Of a stretch of 64,000 bases of DNA, positions 54,303 to 63,015 are shown in pieces. Under the pieces are notes generated by a model. The model was not told the origin of the DNA. It searched no databases and saw only the letters and a list, made by a program, of their open reading frames with translations. The position numbers and the translations under genes were made by a program. The DNA comes from Promethearchaeia archaeon (lineage in GTDB: Archaea > Asgardarchaeota > Lokiarchaeia > Sigyniarchaeales > SOKP01): positions 159,085 through 223,084 of the forward strand of contig JAHQWJ010000014.1 in assembly GCA_029856125.1 (NCBI GenBank), written 5' to 3'. Numbering within the stretch: position 1 is the stretch's first letter; every line of letters starts with the position of its first letter.

Positions 54303-54425
54303 TTGAAAAAATCAATAAGAATGTGTAATTATTTAAATCTCCATAAATAAATTAACAAATTTATACAAATGTATAAAAAAGATATTACTATAAAGTTAAA
54401 TGTAATCTACAAATGAGGTGGTTAT

Positions 54426-54839
54426 TTGTCTAAAATTGCTAGAAATATAGAAATTAATACTAACCTTGAGAAAATTTATAATATTTTAACAGATGGAAAA
54501 CAGACAGTAAAATGGAACCCTATTGTAAATGAAATAACACTACTTGAAGAACATAAATATTTACTAAAATCAACAATTGGGGATATGATTATTAATAAAA
54601 TAGAGAGTGTTAAAGACGTCTATGTTAAATGGAGAATGGAACAAAGTGATATGCGTTCAATGGGATATATTTTGGAAGAAAAATTACCAATATCTAAAGT
54701 TGAACTATGGGTTGAATTTGAAGATAAGAAGTTAAAAAAGCAATTCAAGGAAGCTGCAGATTTAACCTTGGAAGGTTTAAAAAAATATATCGAATTTATT
54801 GAAGCTGGGGGCAACATTATAGAGTATAGTAAACAATAA
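54426..54839 (+). CDS. SRPBCC/START-like ligand-binding protein
   Basis: The 137-residue protein has the helix-grip fold signature of the polyketide cyclase/START superfamily: an N-terminal strand and helix (EINTNLEKIYNILTDG, KWNPIVNEI), beta strands, and a long C-terminal helix (FKEAADLTLEGLKKYIEFIE). Members bind hydrophobic ligands or act as small enzymes. Start TTG at 54426 has GAGGTGG about six bases upstream. It is the first of a run of plus-strand metabolic genes (hydrolase, CoA ligase, amidase). Confidence 0.75.
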   Translation: MSKIARNIEINTNLEKIYNILTDGKQTVKWNPIVNEITLLEEHKYLLKSTIGDMIINKIESVKDVYVKWRMEQSDMRSMGYILEEKLPISKVELWVEFEDKKLKKQFKEAADLTLEGLKKYIEFIEAGGNIIEYSKQ

Positions 54840-54965
54840 ATAGAAGTAACTTATTAATTTTTTATATATTTCATATATTTCTAATCTAATCTGAATTTTT
54901 TTTAATCTAAATCTAATACTAATAATTAAATATATTAGTTTTTAAAAAATAGAAAATTTGAAATA

Positions 54966-55796
54966 ATGAAATTCGCAAAGATTAACGGTTTAAAATTGTC
55001 ATATCAAATTTATGGAACGGGTTTTCCTATTATCTTTATTCATGGATATGGAGCAAAAAAAGAAATCTGGAAAACTCAAGTAGCAGATATAAGCAAAAAA
55101 TTCCAAGCCATCATATTTGACCTCCGAGGAACTGGAGAGTCTGATCGACCTAATATCCCATACACTATGAAAATGCTAGCTGAAGATGTGAAAGGTTTAA
55201 TGGACTTTATTGGTATTGAAAAAGTTCATTTAATAGGTCGTTCTTTTGGTGGAATGATTGCTCAACATTTTGTGCTACAATACCCCGAAAAAGTCGAAAA
55301 ATTAGTATTGATCGCTACTAACTTCGGACGAACTGATACAGATTGGGTCGAAATTCCTAAAAAAGGGCGCCTTGAAGAGATTGAGATGATTAAACACGAC
55401 CCATTGAAAGCTTTTAAGCAAAAATCGCATTGGGTTTTTCACATAAAATTCAGAAAAGAGATGGAAGCTAATCCAGGTAGAACATTTTTTGATATTTTTT
55501 CTATGGAAGATTTAATCAGAGAAAGCACGATTAATCCATCTAAGCCTCAAGATGTAATAAATCAAGCAGAGGCTATGAAAACACACTATACTCTAGAAAG
55601 ATTGCACGATATTAAAAATAAAACGCTTCTGATCGCAGCGTCACACGATCGGCAAACTCCAGTCTCAATTATGGGGGAGATGCATAGAAGAATCCCTAAC
55701 AGCGAATTAAAAGTTATTAATGAAGCAGGGCATTTTATGACGCTTTCAAGAGCTTCGGAAGTTAACGAGATAATTTTAAACTTTTTAAAAAATTAA
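54966..55796 (+). CDS. alpha/beta hydrolase
   Basis: The 276-residue protein has the alpha/beta hydrolase fold with the oxyanion segment HGYGAKK, nucleophile Ser in GRSFGG near residue 94, acid Asp in AASHDRQTP and catalytic His in NEAGHF. It probably hydrolyses an ester, lactone or C-C bond. It lies upstream of the acyl-CoA synthetase on the same strand, about 113 bases away, so it may produce the acid that is activated there. The ATG at 54966 is a clear start. The substrate is unknown. Confidence 0.9.
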   Translation: MKFAKINGLKLSYQIYGTGFPIIFIHGYGAKKEIWKTQVADISKKFQAIIFDLRGTGESDRPNIPYTMKMLAEDVKGLMDFIGIEKVHLIGRSFGGMIAQHFVLQYPEKVEKLVLIATNFGRTDTDWVEIPKKGRLEEIEMIKHDPLKAFKQKSHWVFHIKFRKEMEANPGRTFFDIFSMEDLIRESTINPSKPQDVINQAEAMKTHYTLERLHDIKNKTLLIAASHDRQTPVSIMGEMHRRIPNSELKVINEAGHFMTLSRASEVNEIILNFLKN

Positions 55797-55918
55797 AAAT
55801 TCTTAATTATTCTAATTATTTTTTAAGTTTTTTTTCTATGGTAAATAAATAGATATTTATATTCTAAGAATAAAATTGTATATTATTCAATTCTATTAAT
55901 ATTAATTTTGTGTTTAAA

Positions 55919-57610
55919 ATGAAGGATTATTCAGATTGGGAACCGGTTTACGATTATGAAAACGAATCTCCGTATCTTGAAAAAACTAATCGCCCATGGC
56001 TAAAATACAGAGCTCCTAACGTCCCTAAATCAATAAAATTCGATCCAATTCCGGTTCACGAGCTTATAGGATTAACTGCTAAGAACTATCCAAATAATGT
56101 TTGTGTTCATCATAAATCAACTGATAAAAAATATACTTTTCGCGAGTTAACTTATATTTCAGACAAAATATCTAACGCATTATATCAGTTAGGAACAAAA
56201 AAAGGTGATGCTGTAGGTATCATGACGGGTAATTGCCCTGAATTCTTATTTTGTTGCCTTGGAATTATGAAAACTGGCGCTATCGTCATACCAATTAATC
56301 CGTTACTTAAGGAAGCGGATGTGTCTCACATAATCAAAGAAACTGAAAATGTAAAAACTGTTTTTGTTCACAAAAAAAATTTTAGAACAATGAAAAAAGC
56401 ACAAAAAGATGTGATGGTAGAAAATATAATCCTTTTAGAAGCAGACATCGCTAAAGAAGGAACTATAACTTTGGAGGAGTTTATCGAAGGTATAGCACCC
56501 ATACGACCAGATGTAGATATAGACCCCTCTAACGATCTTGCTGCTCTTTTATTTACTGGTGGAACTACGGGATTACCAAAAGGCGTAATGTTAACTCACA
56601 CGAATCTAGTTTCCTGCACGCTCTCAACTTTATTAATGTCTGGTGAACAAGAAGAGGGAGAAGATAATTTCGGTAAAACAGTAAACTTATCTGTTATACC
56701 TTTGTGCCATTCTTTTGGATTTTTAGTAATGATTATAGCAGTTTTCGGAGCGGCAATGGTAGTAATGTTTCCCTCATTTAACGCTTCTGTAGTTTTGGAA
56801 GCAATTGAGTATTATAAAGTTACAAATTATGTTGGAGTTCCGGTTATGTATCAAATGTTAATTAATAATCCAGACTTCACAGAACGAGATCTTTCTAGTC
56901 TTGAGGAAGCAAATTCAGGTTCAGCCGCGTTACCTCCAGAATTAGCTAAGAAATGGGAAGATGTTGTTGGAATTAAGGTGGGACAAGGCTTTGGGTTAAC
57001 GGAGACTTCACCCATTACTCACACGGCAGCTAAATGGATGCCAGAGATCCGTTCTGAAAGCATTGGCGTTCCGATAATTGATACTGACGCTAAGATTGTT
57101 AATCCTGATACTTTAAAAGAATTAGGACCTAATGAAATTGGAGAATTATTAATAAAAGGACCTCAAGTAATGAAAGGATATTGGAAAAGTCCTGAAGAAA
57201 CAAAGAAAACGATTATCGATGGTTGGTTAAGAACAGGAGATTTAGCGCGGATGGATGAACTAGGATATTTTTATATTGAAGGGCGCTCTAAAGACATCAT
57301 TAAATATAAAGGGTATAAAGTAATGCCGCGTGAAGTCGAAGAAAAATTATATGAACACCCAGCAATTCTCGAAGCTGGTGTTGTTTCGGCACCTGATCCA
57401 AACATTGGAGAAACTATTAAAGCGTTTGTAGTTTTAAAACCAGATTATAAGGATAGCGGTATAACTGAGAGAGATATTATTGAATGGGCTAAAGAAAAAT
57501 TAGCTGGCTATAAATACCCTCGTCAGATAGAATTTTTAAATATATTACCGAGAACTTCAGTAGGTAAAATATTTAGAAGAAAATTAAGAGAAAAGACTGT
57601 AAAAGAGTAA
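55919..57610 (+). CDS. AMP-forming acyl-CoA synthetase
   Basis: About 563 residues with the ANL adenylating enzyme motifs: the phosphate-binding loop LLFTGGTTGLPKGVM, the A5 motif GFGLTETSPITH, the A7-A8 region LRTGDLARMDELGYFYIEGRSKDIIKYKGYK, and catalytic Lys in PRTSVGKIFRRKLRE. It makes acyl-CoA from a carboxylate, ATP and CoA. The start is GTG at 55910 or ATG at 55919; the latter is used. Preceded by a hydrolase and followed by an amidase, it may activate a carboxylic acid released from a larger compound. Chain length and substrate are unknown. Confidence 0.95.
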   Translation: MKDYSDWEPVYDYENESPYLEKTNRPWLKYRAPNVPKSIKFDPIPVHELIGLTAKNYPNNVCVHHKSTDKKYTFRELTYISDKISNALYQLGTKKGDAVGIMTGNCPEFLFCCLGIMKTGAIVIPINPLLKEADVSHIIKETENVKTVFVHKKNFRTMKKAQKDVMVENIILLEADIAKEGTITLEEFIEGIAPIRPDVDIDPSNDLAALLFTGGTTGLPKGVMLTHTNLVSCTLSTLLMSGEQEEGEDNFGKTVNLSVIPLCHSFGFLVMIIAVFGAAMVVMFPSFNASVVLEAIEYYKVTNYVGVPVMYQMLINNPDFTERDLSSLEEANSGSAALPPELAKKWEDVVGIKVGQGFGLTETSPITHTAAKWMPEIRSESIGVPIIDTDAKIVNPDTLKELGPNEIGELLIKGPQVMKGYWKSPEETKKTIIDGWLRTGDLARMDELGYFYIEGRSKDIIKYKGYKVMPREVEEKLYEHPAILEAGVVSAPDPNIGETIKAFVVLKPDYKDSGITERDIIEWAKEKLAGYKYPRQIEFLNILPRTSVGKIFRRKLREKTVKE

Positions 57611-57694
57611 TATATTCAGCTTACACTTAAAATTAGTTTAGTTTTTTTACCTTAAACTTAATTTACACTTTATATATGTGTAGCTACCTTATTT

Positions 57695-57729
57695 TATAAT
57701 ATAAATATATATTATATATATATATAAAA
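57695..57729. repeat. AT-rich low-complexity tract
   Basis: Almost pure alternating AT and ATAT runs cover about 35 bases upstream of the amidase gene. It may act as a promoter element (TATA-like) or simply be low-complexity drift. No open frame is present. Confidence 0.5.
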
Positions 57730-57752
57730 TTTAATTTTTTAATGTGAATAAC

Positions 57753-59171
57753 ATGAATAAAGAAGAGATATGTTTTATGTCTGCCCTCGACATGTTCGAG
57801 GCCATAAGAAGGCAGGAATTAACTTCTATAGAAATAACGGAAACGATAATTGAAAGAATTGAAAAAATCAATCCAATAACAAACGCCTATTGCACAACAA
57901 CATTCGACTTGGCTCGAAAGATGGCAAAAGAAGCAGATGATAAAGTGAAAAAAGGTGAAAATTTAGGATTATTAAATGGTATCCCTACATCAATTAAAGA
58001 TTTAAATCCTGTAAAGGGAATTAGAACTACATATGGCTCTAAAATTTTTGAGAATAATATTGCTGACCATGATGACATCGCAGTTCGAAGATTAAGAAAA
58101 GAAGGATGCGTAATTTTAGGAAAAACTAATACACCTGAATTTGGATTCAAGGGAGTAACAGATAATTTAATATTCGGATATAGTCGCAACCCGTGGAACT
58201 TAGACGTCACAACGGGAGGATCCAGTGGTGGAGCAGCTTCAGCAGTTGTTTCAGGATTAGGAACTTTAGCACAAGGATCAGATGGAGGGGGTTCAATCAG
58301 GCACCCTTCAAGTTTTTGTGGAGCATTTGGTCTTAAACCAAGCTTTGGAAGGGTACCAAGATACCCCTCGCTTTTTCCAATGGATTTGGATTTATCAGTA
58401 GTTGGTCCAATCGTTCGGCATGTTAAAGACGCAGCATTGATGTTAGACGCAATGAAAGGTCCGTTCGAAGGCGATAAAGGTTCGTTACCCAAAGATGGAT
58501 TTAGATACATTGATAAAATTAGTGAAGTTCCGGAAGGACTAAAAATTGGTTATTCATTAGACTTAGGATACGCAAAAGCAGTAGATCCTGAGGTAGAGAA
58601 AAATATTCTAAATTCTGTTGAATTGTTTGAGAATTTTGGATGGACCATCGAACCCGTTAAAATGAAACTGCGAAAAGCTCATCTTGCATTTACTACGATC
58701 TATACTTCTGCATATGGTTATAATTTAAAGTCGTATTTAAAAGAATGGGAAGAGAAAATGGACCCCGATTTAGTAAGATTAATTAAAGCAGGTTTAAGTT
58801 ACGATGGAACATCACTACCAAAAGCATTTGACATTCGCGCTCAAATGTATGCAACTATTTATAAGGTGTTCAAGGATTACGATATTTTAATAACACCATC
58901 GACTGCTATTCCCGCTTTTAAGTTGGGAAGTATGTTTCCCTCTAAGATAAACGGGATTAATGTATCTCCAACTGCATGGATGCCGTTTTCGTTCCCATTT
59001 AATATGACAGGCCACCCCGCAGCTAGTATTCCTAGTGGCTGGTCAAGCAACGGTTTACCTATTGGTATGCAAATAATCGGGAATAGGTTTGATGAACTTA
59101 CTGTTTTACAAGTTTCTAAAGCGTTCGAAGAAGTAGCTCCTTGGCAAGATAAAAGACCAATTTTTAGTTAA
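57753..59171 (+). CDS. amidase signature family hydrolase
   Basis: About 472 residues have the amidase-signature core: Lys in PTSIKDL, cis-Ser and nucleophile Ser in TTGGSSGGAASAV, and SDGGGSIRHP. The catalytic Ser-cisSer-Lys triad is intact. Members hydrolyse simple amides, aryl amides or Gln-tRNA. GatA of the amidotransferase is a relative, but no GatB/GatC genes are adjacent and the substrate side is generic, so a stand-alone amidase is preferred. ATG 57753 is used; a GTG at 57744 is possible. A 35-base AT repeat precedes it. Confidence 0.9.
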   Translation: MNKEEICFMSALDMFEAIRRQELTSIEITETIIERIEKINPITNAYCTTTFDLARKMAKEADDKVKKGENLGLLNGIPTSIKDLNPVKGIRTTYGSKIFENNIADHDDIAVRRLRKEGCVILGKTNTPEFGFKGVTDNLIFGYSRNPWNLDVTTGGSSGGAASAVVSGLGTLAQGSDGGGSIRHPSSFCGAFGLKPSFGRVPRYPSLFPMDLDLSVVGPIVRHVKDAALMLDAMKGPFEGDKGSLPKDGFRYIDKISEVPEGLKIGYSLDLGYAKAVDPEVEKNILNSVELFENFGWTIEPVKMKLRKAHLAFTTIYTSAYGYNLKSYLKEWEEKMDPDLVRLIKAGLSYDGTSLPKAFDIRAQMYATIYKVFKDYDILITPSTAIPAFKLGSMFPSKINGINVSPTAWMPFSFPFNMTGHPAASIPSGWSSNGLPIGMQIIGNRFDELTVLQVSKAFEEVAPWQDKRPIFS

Positions 59172-59235
59172 TACTTCCTAATCACTTTGTTTTATTTTTT
59201 TTATTCTAAAACAAAATTTTTTACTGCTAGTTAAT

Positions 59236-60108
59236 TTGCTATTCATGGATAATAAGAATTTTAACGGAAATAAAATGAATAAGAAACAACAGAGAAAAGA
59301 ACTATTGAGTTTTAAAAAGACTCAATTAGCGCCTGAATATAGTAATTTAGAGTTTTCAATAGTACTTAACATGCCAGAACATGCAGCTAATATCGGTGCA
59401 ATAGCTAGACTTATGAAGAATTTCAATTTCGAACATTTAATTATCTATAATCCATTTGAAAAAGCAGAAAAAATTCGAAGCTACCATACGCAAGGTTTCG
59501 CGATGCATGGTAAAGAAATCCTTTTTAACGCAGAAATTATAACGATTGGAAACCAAATTGACCACCTTTCTGGCTTTAAAGCATTGATGAACAGATTCGA
59601 TATTAAAATTGCTTCAACAGCAAAAGGAAAACATTATACGAATATACGAAGATTAGCTACTTTCCCTGCAGAATTAACCCTCCCAATATCAGGAAAACCT
59701 CTTAAAATTGCTCTGGTTTTTGGGAGGGAGTCCCACGGTCTTACGAATGACGAAATCGAGATGACTGATTTAGTTGTACGAATACCTTCTGATGATGATT
59801 ACCCTACGCTCAATCTTTCTCAAGCTTGTGGAATTATATTATATGAGATATATAAAAAAATACACAATCTAGAAATTGGAAGAGGTCTCAAACCAGTCTT
59901 ACTTGCAAATAAACAAGATAAGCAAATGTTATATAATTTAATTAAAAATTTAATTGTAAATCTTAAAATTCGCACCTACAGAAAAGAAAATGTATTTTTC
60001 GCCTTAAAAAATGTTTTTGAAAGGGCGTTCGTATCTAAAAAAGAAATAAACCTTATTATTGGGGTATTTTCAAAATTGAATTCGTATTTAAAAAAAAGAG
60101 AAATATGA
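59236..60108 (+). CDS. SpoU/TrmH-type RNA 2'-O-methyltransferase
   Basis: The 290-residue protein has the SPOUT knot motifs MPEHAANIGAIARLMKNF near residue 46, VFGRESHGL near 173-181 and TLNLSQACGIILYE near 200. These form the AdoMet trefoil knot of the TrmH/SpoU family, which methylates ribose 2'-O in tRNA or rRNA. It resembles the TrmJ group that modifies position 32 of tRNA, but the target is not sure. The N-terminus is a 30-residue basic tail. TTG at 59236 or ATG at 59245 are both possible starts. The C-terminal helical part is longer than minimal SPOUT proteins. Confidence 0.88.
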   Translation: MLFMDNKNFNGNKMNKKQQRKELLSFKKTQLAPEYSNLEFSIVLNMPEHAANIGAIARLMKNFNFEHLIIYNPFEKAEKIRSYHTQGFAMHGKEILFNAEIITIGNQIDHLSGFKALMNRFDIKIASTAKGKHYTNIRRLATFPAELTLPISGKPLKIALVFGRESHGLTNDEIEMTDLVVRIPSDDDYPTLNLSQACGIILYEIYKKIHNLEIGRGLKPVLLANKQDKQMLYNLIKNLIVNLKIRTYRKENVFFALKNVFERAFVSKKEINLIIGVFSKLNSYLKKREI

Positions 60109-60136
60109 GAAGATTAAATTTAATAGTTTAATCATA

Positions 60137-60355
60137 CTAAATTGCTTGATAATACCTAGGCTTGCGGTCATAGACTACCATTAGTTTATCAGGTGTGTCG
60201 TTAACAATTCTTCTAATTACTTTAGCCAAAGCATTATGTGTATCGTACCCCATGGCATTAGCCCATTCACGAGCAGTAGATTTTCCTACTTCCTTCAATT
60301 TATCTAAACACATTTGTTCATATGTTTTTGGAATTACTTTTTTTGCTCTTAACGT
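60137..60355 (-). CDS. small HTH-like protein with no canonical start
   Basis: The frame encodes about 72 residues (TLRAKKVIPKTYEQMC and KSTAREWANAMGYDTHNALAKVIRRIV) with a plausible helix-turn-helix, and ends YYQAI then TAG. A strong GGAGGT (complement of 60364-60369) lies upstream, but the in-frame codons after it are TAA, ATA, TTA and ACG at 60355. No ATG, GTG or TTG appears until the Met 15 codons later (MCLDKL). I place the start at the ACG for lack of better. A run of seven A's just after could also hide a frameshift. It is the third small gene in the window with this start problem. Confidence 0.55.
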   Translation of the reverse strand, partial: TLRAKKVIPKTYEQMCLDKLKEVGKSTAREWANAMGYDTHNALAKVIRRIVNDTPDKLMVVYDRKPRYYQAI

Positions 60356-60399
60356 TAATATTTACCTCCAATTCAGTTTTATTACTATTTAAATTTAAT

Positions 60400-61130
60400 C
60401 TTTTAATAAGATCGTAGTGTTAATGAATGATTATATTATAGAAAATTGCTATCTACACTGCTCATAACTATAAGAACAGCGATTTTTAATTCTAAGCTTT
60501 ACTCGGGTGGCATCTCCTAATATTTCAATAAAATCTATCCTAAAAAAAAATTAGATGAGGGGCTATTTAAACCATGATGCAGATTAGTTGTAGACGAATA
60601 CTACTTTTTTGTACTAAGATCTAAATTGACCAATTATATAAACACGAAAATTTGATTTTAGCTAGAAAGAAAAATACAACTTATTTTTGATAAAATCGTT
60701 ATTTAAGTAATAAGCTTTAAAATTTGTAAATAAAAAGAGCAATTAAAAAAGCATTTATTAAGAATAGATGATGTAAAATTATGCTAATAGGTTAAAATAG
60801 AGTCCATTAATAACATTTTAATTGAAAAAATTAACTAATTTAAATATAGCTTTAAAACTGGGAAAGAATTCCCACAAAGAATTTAATGTTTTGATTCAAC
60901 AACTATTAGCACTTTAATACATTAAATCAGCAATATAATTCATTTTTTACTATTAAGTAAAATTCTTCGTAGCGAAGAATGATGATTAAATTTTAGACTT
61001 CACTATAAACCATCTAAGTGAAGCGATTTAAATAGGTGGCGAAAAATTGTAATATCAAATAGCCCTAAAACTACATGAATTTTAGAATTTTAAAGATTAA
61101 ACTAATAAGATTCAATGTAAACTAAAAGGG
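60400..61130. other. gene-poor AT-rich stretch
   Basis: No credible open reading frame was found on either strand over about 730 bases. Two hairpins can be seen: a perfect 8-bp palindrome ATTCTTCG-TAG-CGAAGAAT at 60962-60980, and a 7-bp inverted repeat CTTCACT/AGTGAAG at 60998-61023. Runs of A and T are frequent. It may carry regulatory or RNA elements linked to the structured RNA that follows. Confidence 0.4.
60962..60980. repeat. perfect hairpin palindrome
   Basis: ATTCTTCG and its exact reverse complement CGAAGAAT flank a three-base loop. On either strand this gives a stable small hairpin. A second inverted repeat lies 18 bases on at 60998-61023. Its role is unknown; it could be part of a non-coding RNA or a protein-binding site. 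Confidence 0.6.
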
Positions 61131-61131
61131 G

Positions 61132-61149
61132 AAAAAATAAAAACAAAAA
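61132..61149 (-). terminator. T-rich termination tract of the RNA candidate
   Basis: On the minus strand this is a run of T interrupted by single G and A, directly after the closing stem of the RNA candidate. Oligo-T tracts end transcription in archaea. This supports minus-strand transcription of the RNA. Confidence 0.45.
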
Positions 61150-61150
61150 T

Positions 61151-61265
61151 GACTCCTGCGCCGCCTTGGATTTTTGTCTTTTGGTAGCGTAAGGTTTACG
61201 CCCAATCAGTACTCTTCCCCTAGTTAATATTTTGACCTAACTATTAGGTCTTGGCGACAGGAGTC
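61151..61265 (-). ncRNA. candidate structured non-coding RNA
   Basis: A 115-base, clearly GC-richer block stands in an AT-rich, gene-free region. The ends form an exact 8-bp stem (GACTCCTG at 61151-61158 and CAGGAGTC at 61258-61265) that can be extended. Inside are GACCTAA-CTA-TTAGGTC at 61234-61250 (7 bp) and TTGG-TA-GCGTAA-GGT-TTACGC-CCAA at 61181-61205 (10 bp with a bulge). On the minus strand a T-rich tract (complement of 61132-61149) follows the final stem directly, like an archaeal terminator. A TATA-like run lies about 30-45 bases upstream (complement of about 61290-61315). Strand choice rests on these two. No match to tRNA, 5S, SRP or RNase P motifs was seen. Confidence 0.6.
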
Positions 61266-61530
61266 ACCCTCTTAAAATTGTTGCCAGATTTGAGCTCTTT
61301 AAAAAATTTTATTTATTAAATTACTACAATATTACCCATTACTAACATCAAAACCGTTAACCCTTTAAAATGCTTAAGAATATCTTAAAATATAGGTTTT
61401 AATTAATTTAAGCCCTATTACATAAAATATGTATTTGAACAATGCTGTACGGTAATTTAACCCACAAAAAGTACACTTATCTTTAAAATAAAAAGATATA
61501 TATAGCCTTTTGTGGTAATTTTAATTAACC

Positions 61531-61995
61531 ATGTCTCAATCGTATAAAGATTTTTTAAAAAAATACAAAATTGACGACTTTAAAACGAATTTAAAGCTAA
61601 GTGGAAGCACAAAAATAGATTTCTATAACGACATTGATAAATTATTGAAAACGATGAGTACAATATTTGATAAGCTTGCAATGATTGCGCCTATGAGAGG
61701 ATCACAAGTATTACTGGCAATTGCAAAATTAACTGGCCCTAATAATGTCGTAAACAAAACGGATATTAAGAGATGTTTAAATATTGATAGATTAGAGAAG
61801 ATTCTATCTGCTATTAAATACTTAGAGAAAGCGAAGTATATTACGATTGAGAAGAAGACAAAAAAGTTCCATATTATAAAATTAAACGAAGAAGATAACC
61901 CAGATTTAATAATCTTTAGAGAAATCGTTCAAAAATACTGGAAATCACCTCAAGAAGAAGTTGAACAAGCAAATAAATGGAGGGATGGAAAATGA
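61531..61995 (+). CDS. winged-helix-like protein
   Basis: The 154-residue protein has an N-terminal helical part and a winged-helix-like region (about 58-125). Its features are MRGSQVLLAIAKLTGPN, VNKTDIKRCLNIDRLEKILSAIKYLEKAKYITIEKKTKK and a wing with KFHIIKLN. It may regulate or link to the membrane protein encoded directly downstream; stop and start overlap in ATGA. Start ATG at 61531 is unambiguous. The family is not recognised beyond the fold. Confidence 0.7.
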   Translation: MSQSYKDFLKKYKIDDFKTNLKLSGSTKIDFYNDIDKLLKTMSTIFDKLAMIAPMRGSQVLLAIAKLTGPNNVVNKTDIKRCLNIDRLEKILSAIKYLEKAKYITIEKKTKKFHIIKLNEEDNPDLIIFREIVQKYWKSPQEEVEQANKWRDGK

Positions 61996-62990
61996 GAAAT
62001 TCGCTGAAAACAGTTACAGAATTAAATTTTGAAGACGAACAAGGCTTAAAGGAGGCCACTAAAATAATTAGATCGGAGTATTACAAGAAAGCACTTAAGT
62101 CTAGTTTGTACATTGTTATAGTTTTAATAGTTGCGCTTGGTTATCTCGTATTCGGTTATTTACCTTACATGGATAATACATCTTTTCCATATTTTCTCGT
62201 CACTGAAAATACCACTCCTGCAAATAATGGATTTTTTTTGGACTTAACTTTAGGGTGGAGTTTCTTTAGTACTTCAATTTTCTTGATAGTTTATTTTATA
62301 CGATTAATCCAAGTTAAATTTACACCCTCGTTGATTAATTTTATTGAGAAAGAGACTAAATATGCAGGTTTTGAATTTAAGAGAATATTTGATAGTTTAG
62401 GATTATTTGTAATTGTGAATGCTATGTCTATCACATTGCTTTTTGTCGTTGAAACTAATCTAATCAGATACGTTAATAGTGACTGGAGCAATGTATTTAA
62501 AAACTTGCTTTTAATTTACTTATTAATTAGTCTAGCCGTACCTATTATATGGATCTTTAGAAACGATAAGTTCGTTATTAAAGTAAAGGATAATGTTTTT
62601 GTTCAATGTGATTTGCACTATAATTTTAAGAAGAATAAGAAATACGCCCCAAATCTAGTAGGTATTATTTTAACATCAAACCGATTATGCTCGAAATTTG
62701 ATAAATCTGGAAAATACATACATTCCAAAATTTCAGAAGGGAGATGGTTAGTAAGGAATGACCCTTCAGCGATATCGCCATACCTCCATTTTGAAGAGTA
62801 TTCTGTGCCATTTAACTTTCAAAAGCAATTTTTAAACATTGTATTAGCTCTAAACGAGTGGGAAAACAACTATGTGGCAAATCTCGATTCCCTTAACTAT
62901 TATTTTTCAAGAAATTTCTTGTATTATAATTTCAATTCAAAAAAACGCAGTAAAAAACATCTCATTTACTTCAAATTTCTAAACATCTAA
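61992..62990 (+). CDS. four-helix membrane protein, unknown function
   Basis: About 332 residues have four predicted membrane helices (about residues 33-52, 80-105, 130-150 and 168-188). A soluble C-terminal half of about 140 residues follows, with basic charge and a KKRSKKH tail. ATG 61992 overlaps the upstream TGA as ATGA and has GGAGGG eight bases before it. It is preferred to ATG 61977. I do not recognise the family. Translational coupling to the winged-helix gene suggests a sensory or regulatory pair. Confidence 0.75.
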   Translation: MRNSLKTVTELNFEDEQGLKEATKIIRSEYYKKALKSSLYIVIVLIVALGYLVFGYLPYMDNTSFPYFLVTENTTPANNGFFLDLTLGWSFFSTSIFLIVYFIRLIQVKFTPSLINFIEKETKYAGFEFKRIFDSLGLFVIVNAMSITLLFVVETNLIRYVNSDWSNVFKNLLLIYLLISLAVPIIWIFRNDKFVIKVKDNVFVQCDLHYNFKKNKKYAPNLVGIILTSNRLCSKFDKSGKYIHSKISEGRWLVRNDPSAISPYLHFEEYSVPFNFQKQFLNIVLALNEWENNYVANLDSLNYYFSRNFLYYNFNSKKRSKKHLIYFKFLNI

Positions 62991-63015
62991 AAATAAATTT
63001 TTTCCAATCTACTCA

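Noticed and set aside
57744..59171. GatA subunit of the Glu-tRNA amidotransferase
   Set aside because: The amidase signature alone is shared; there are no GatB/GatC/GatD/GatE genes near and no GatA-specific features were recognised.
60195..60392. Plus-strand 65-residue open frame
   Set aside because: It overlaps the better minus-strand HTH-like frame, which has a strong Shine-Dalgarno site and normal protein composition; the plus frame is its antisense shadow.
61151..61265. 5S rRNA or tRNA gene
   Set aside because: The length and terminal stem suggest 5S, but the conserved CGAAC and GAAGUUAAG core is absent, and no T-arm GGTTC sequence or anticodon arm is present for a tRNA.
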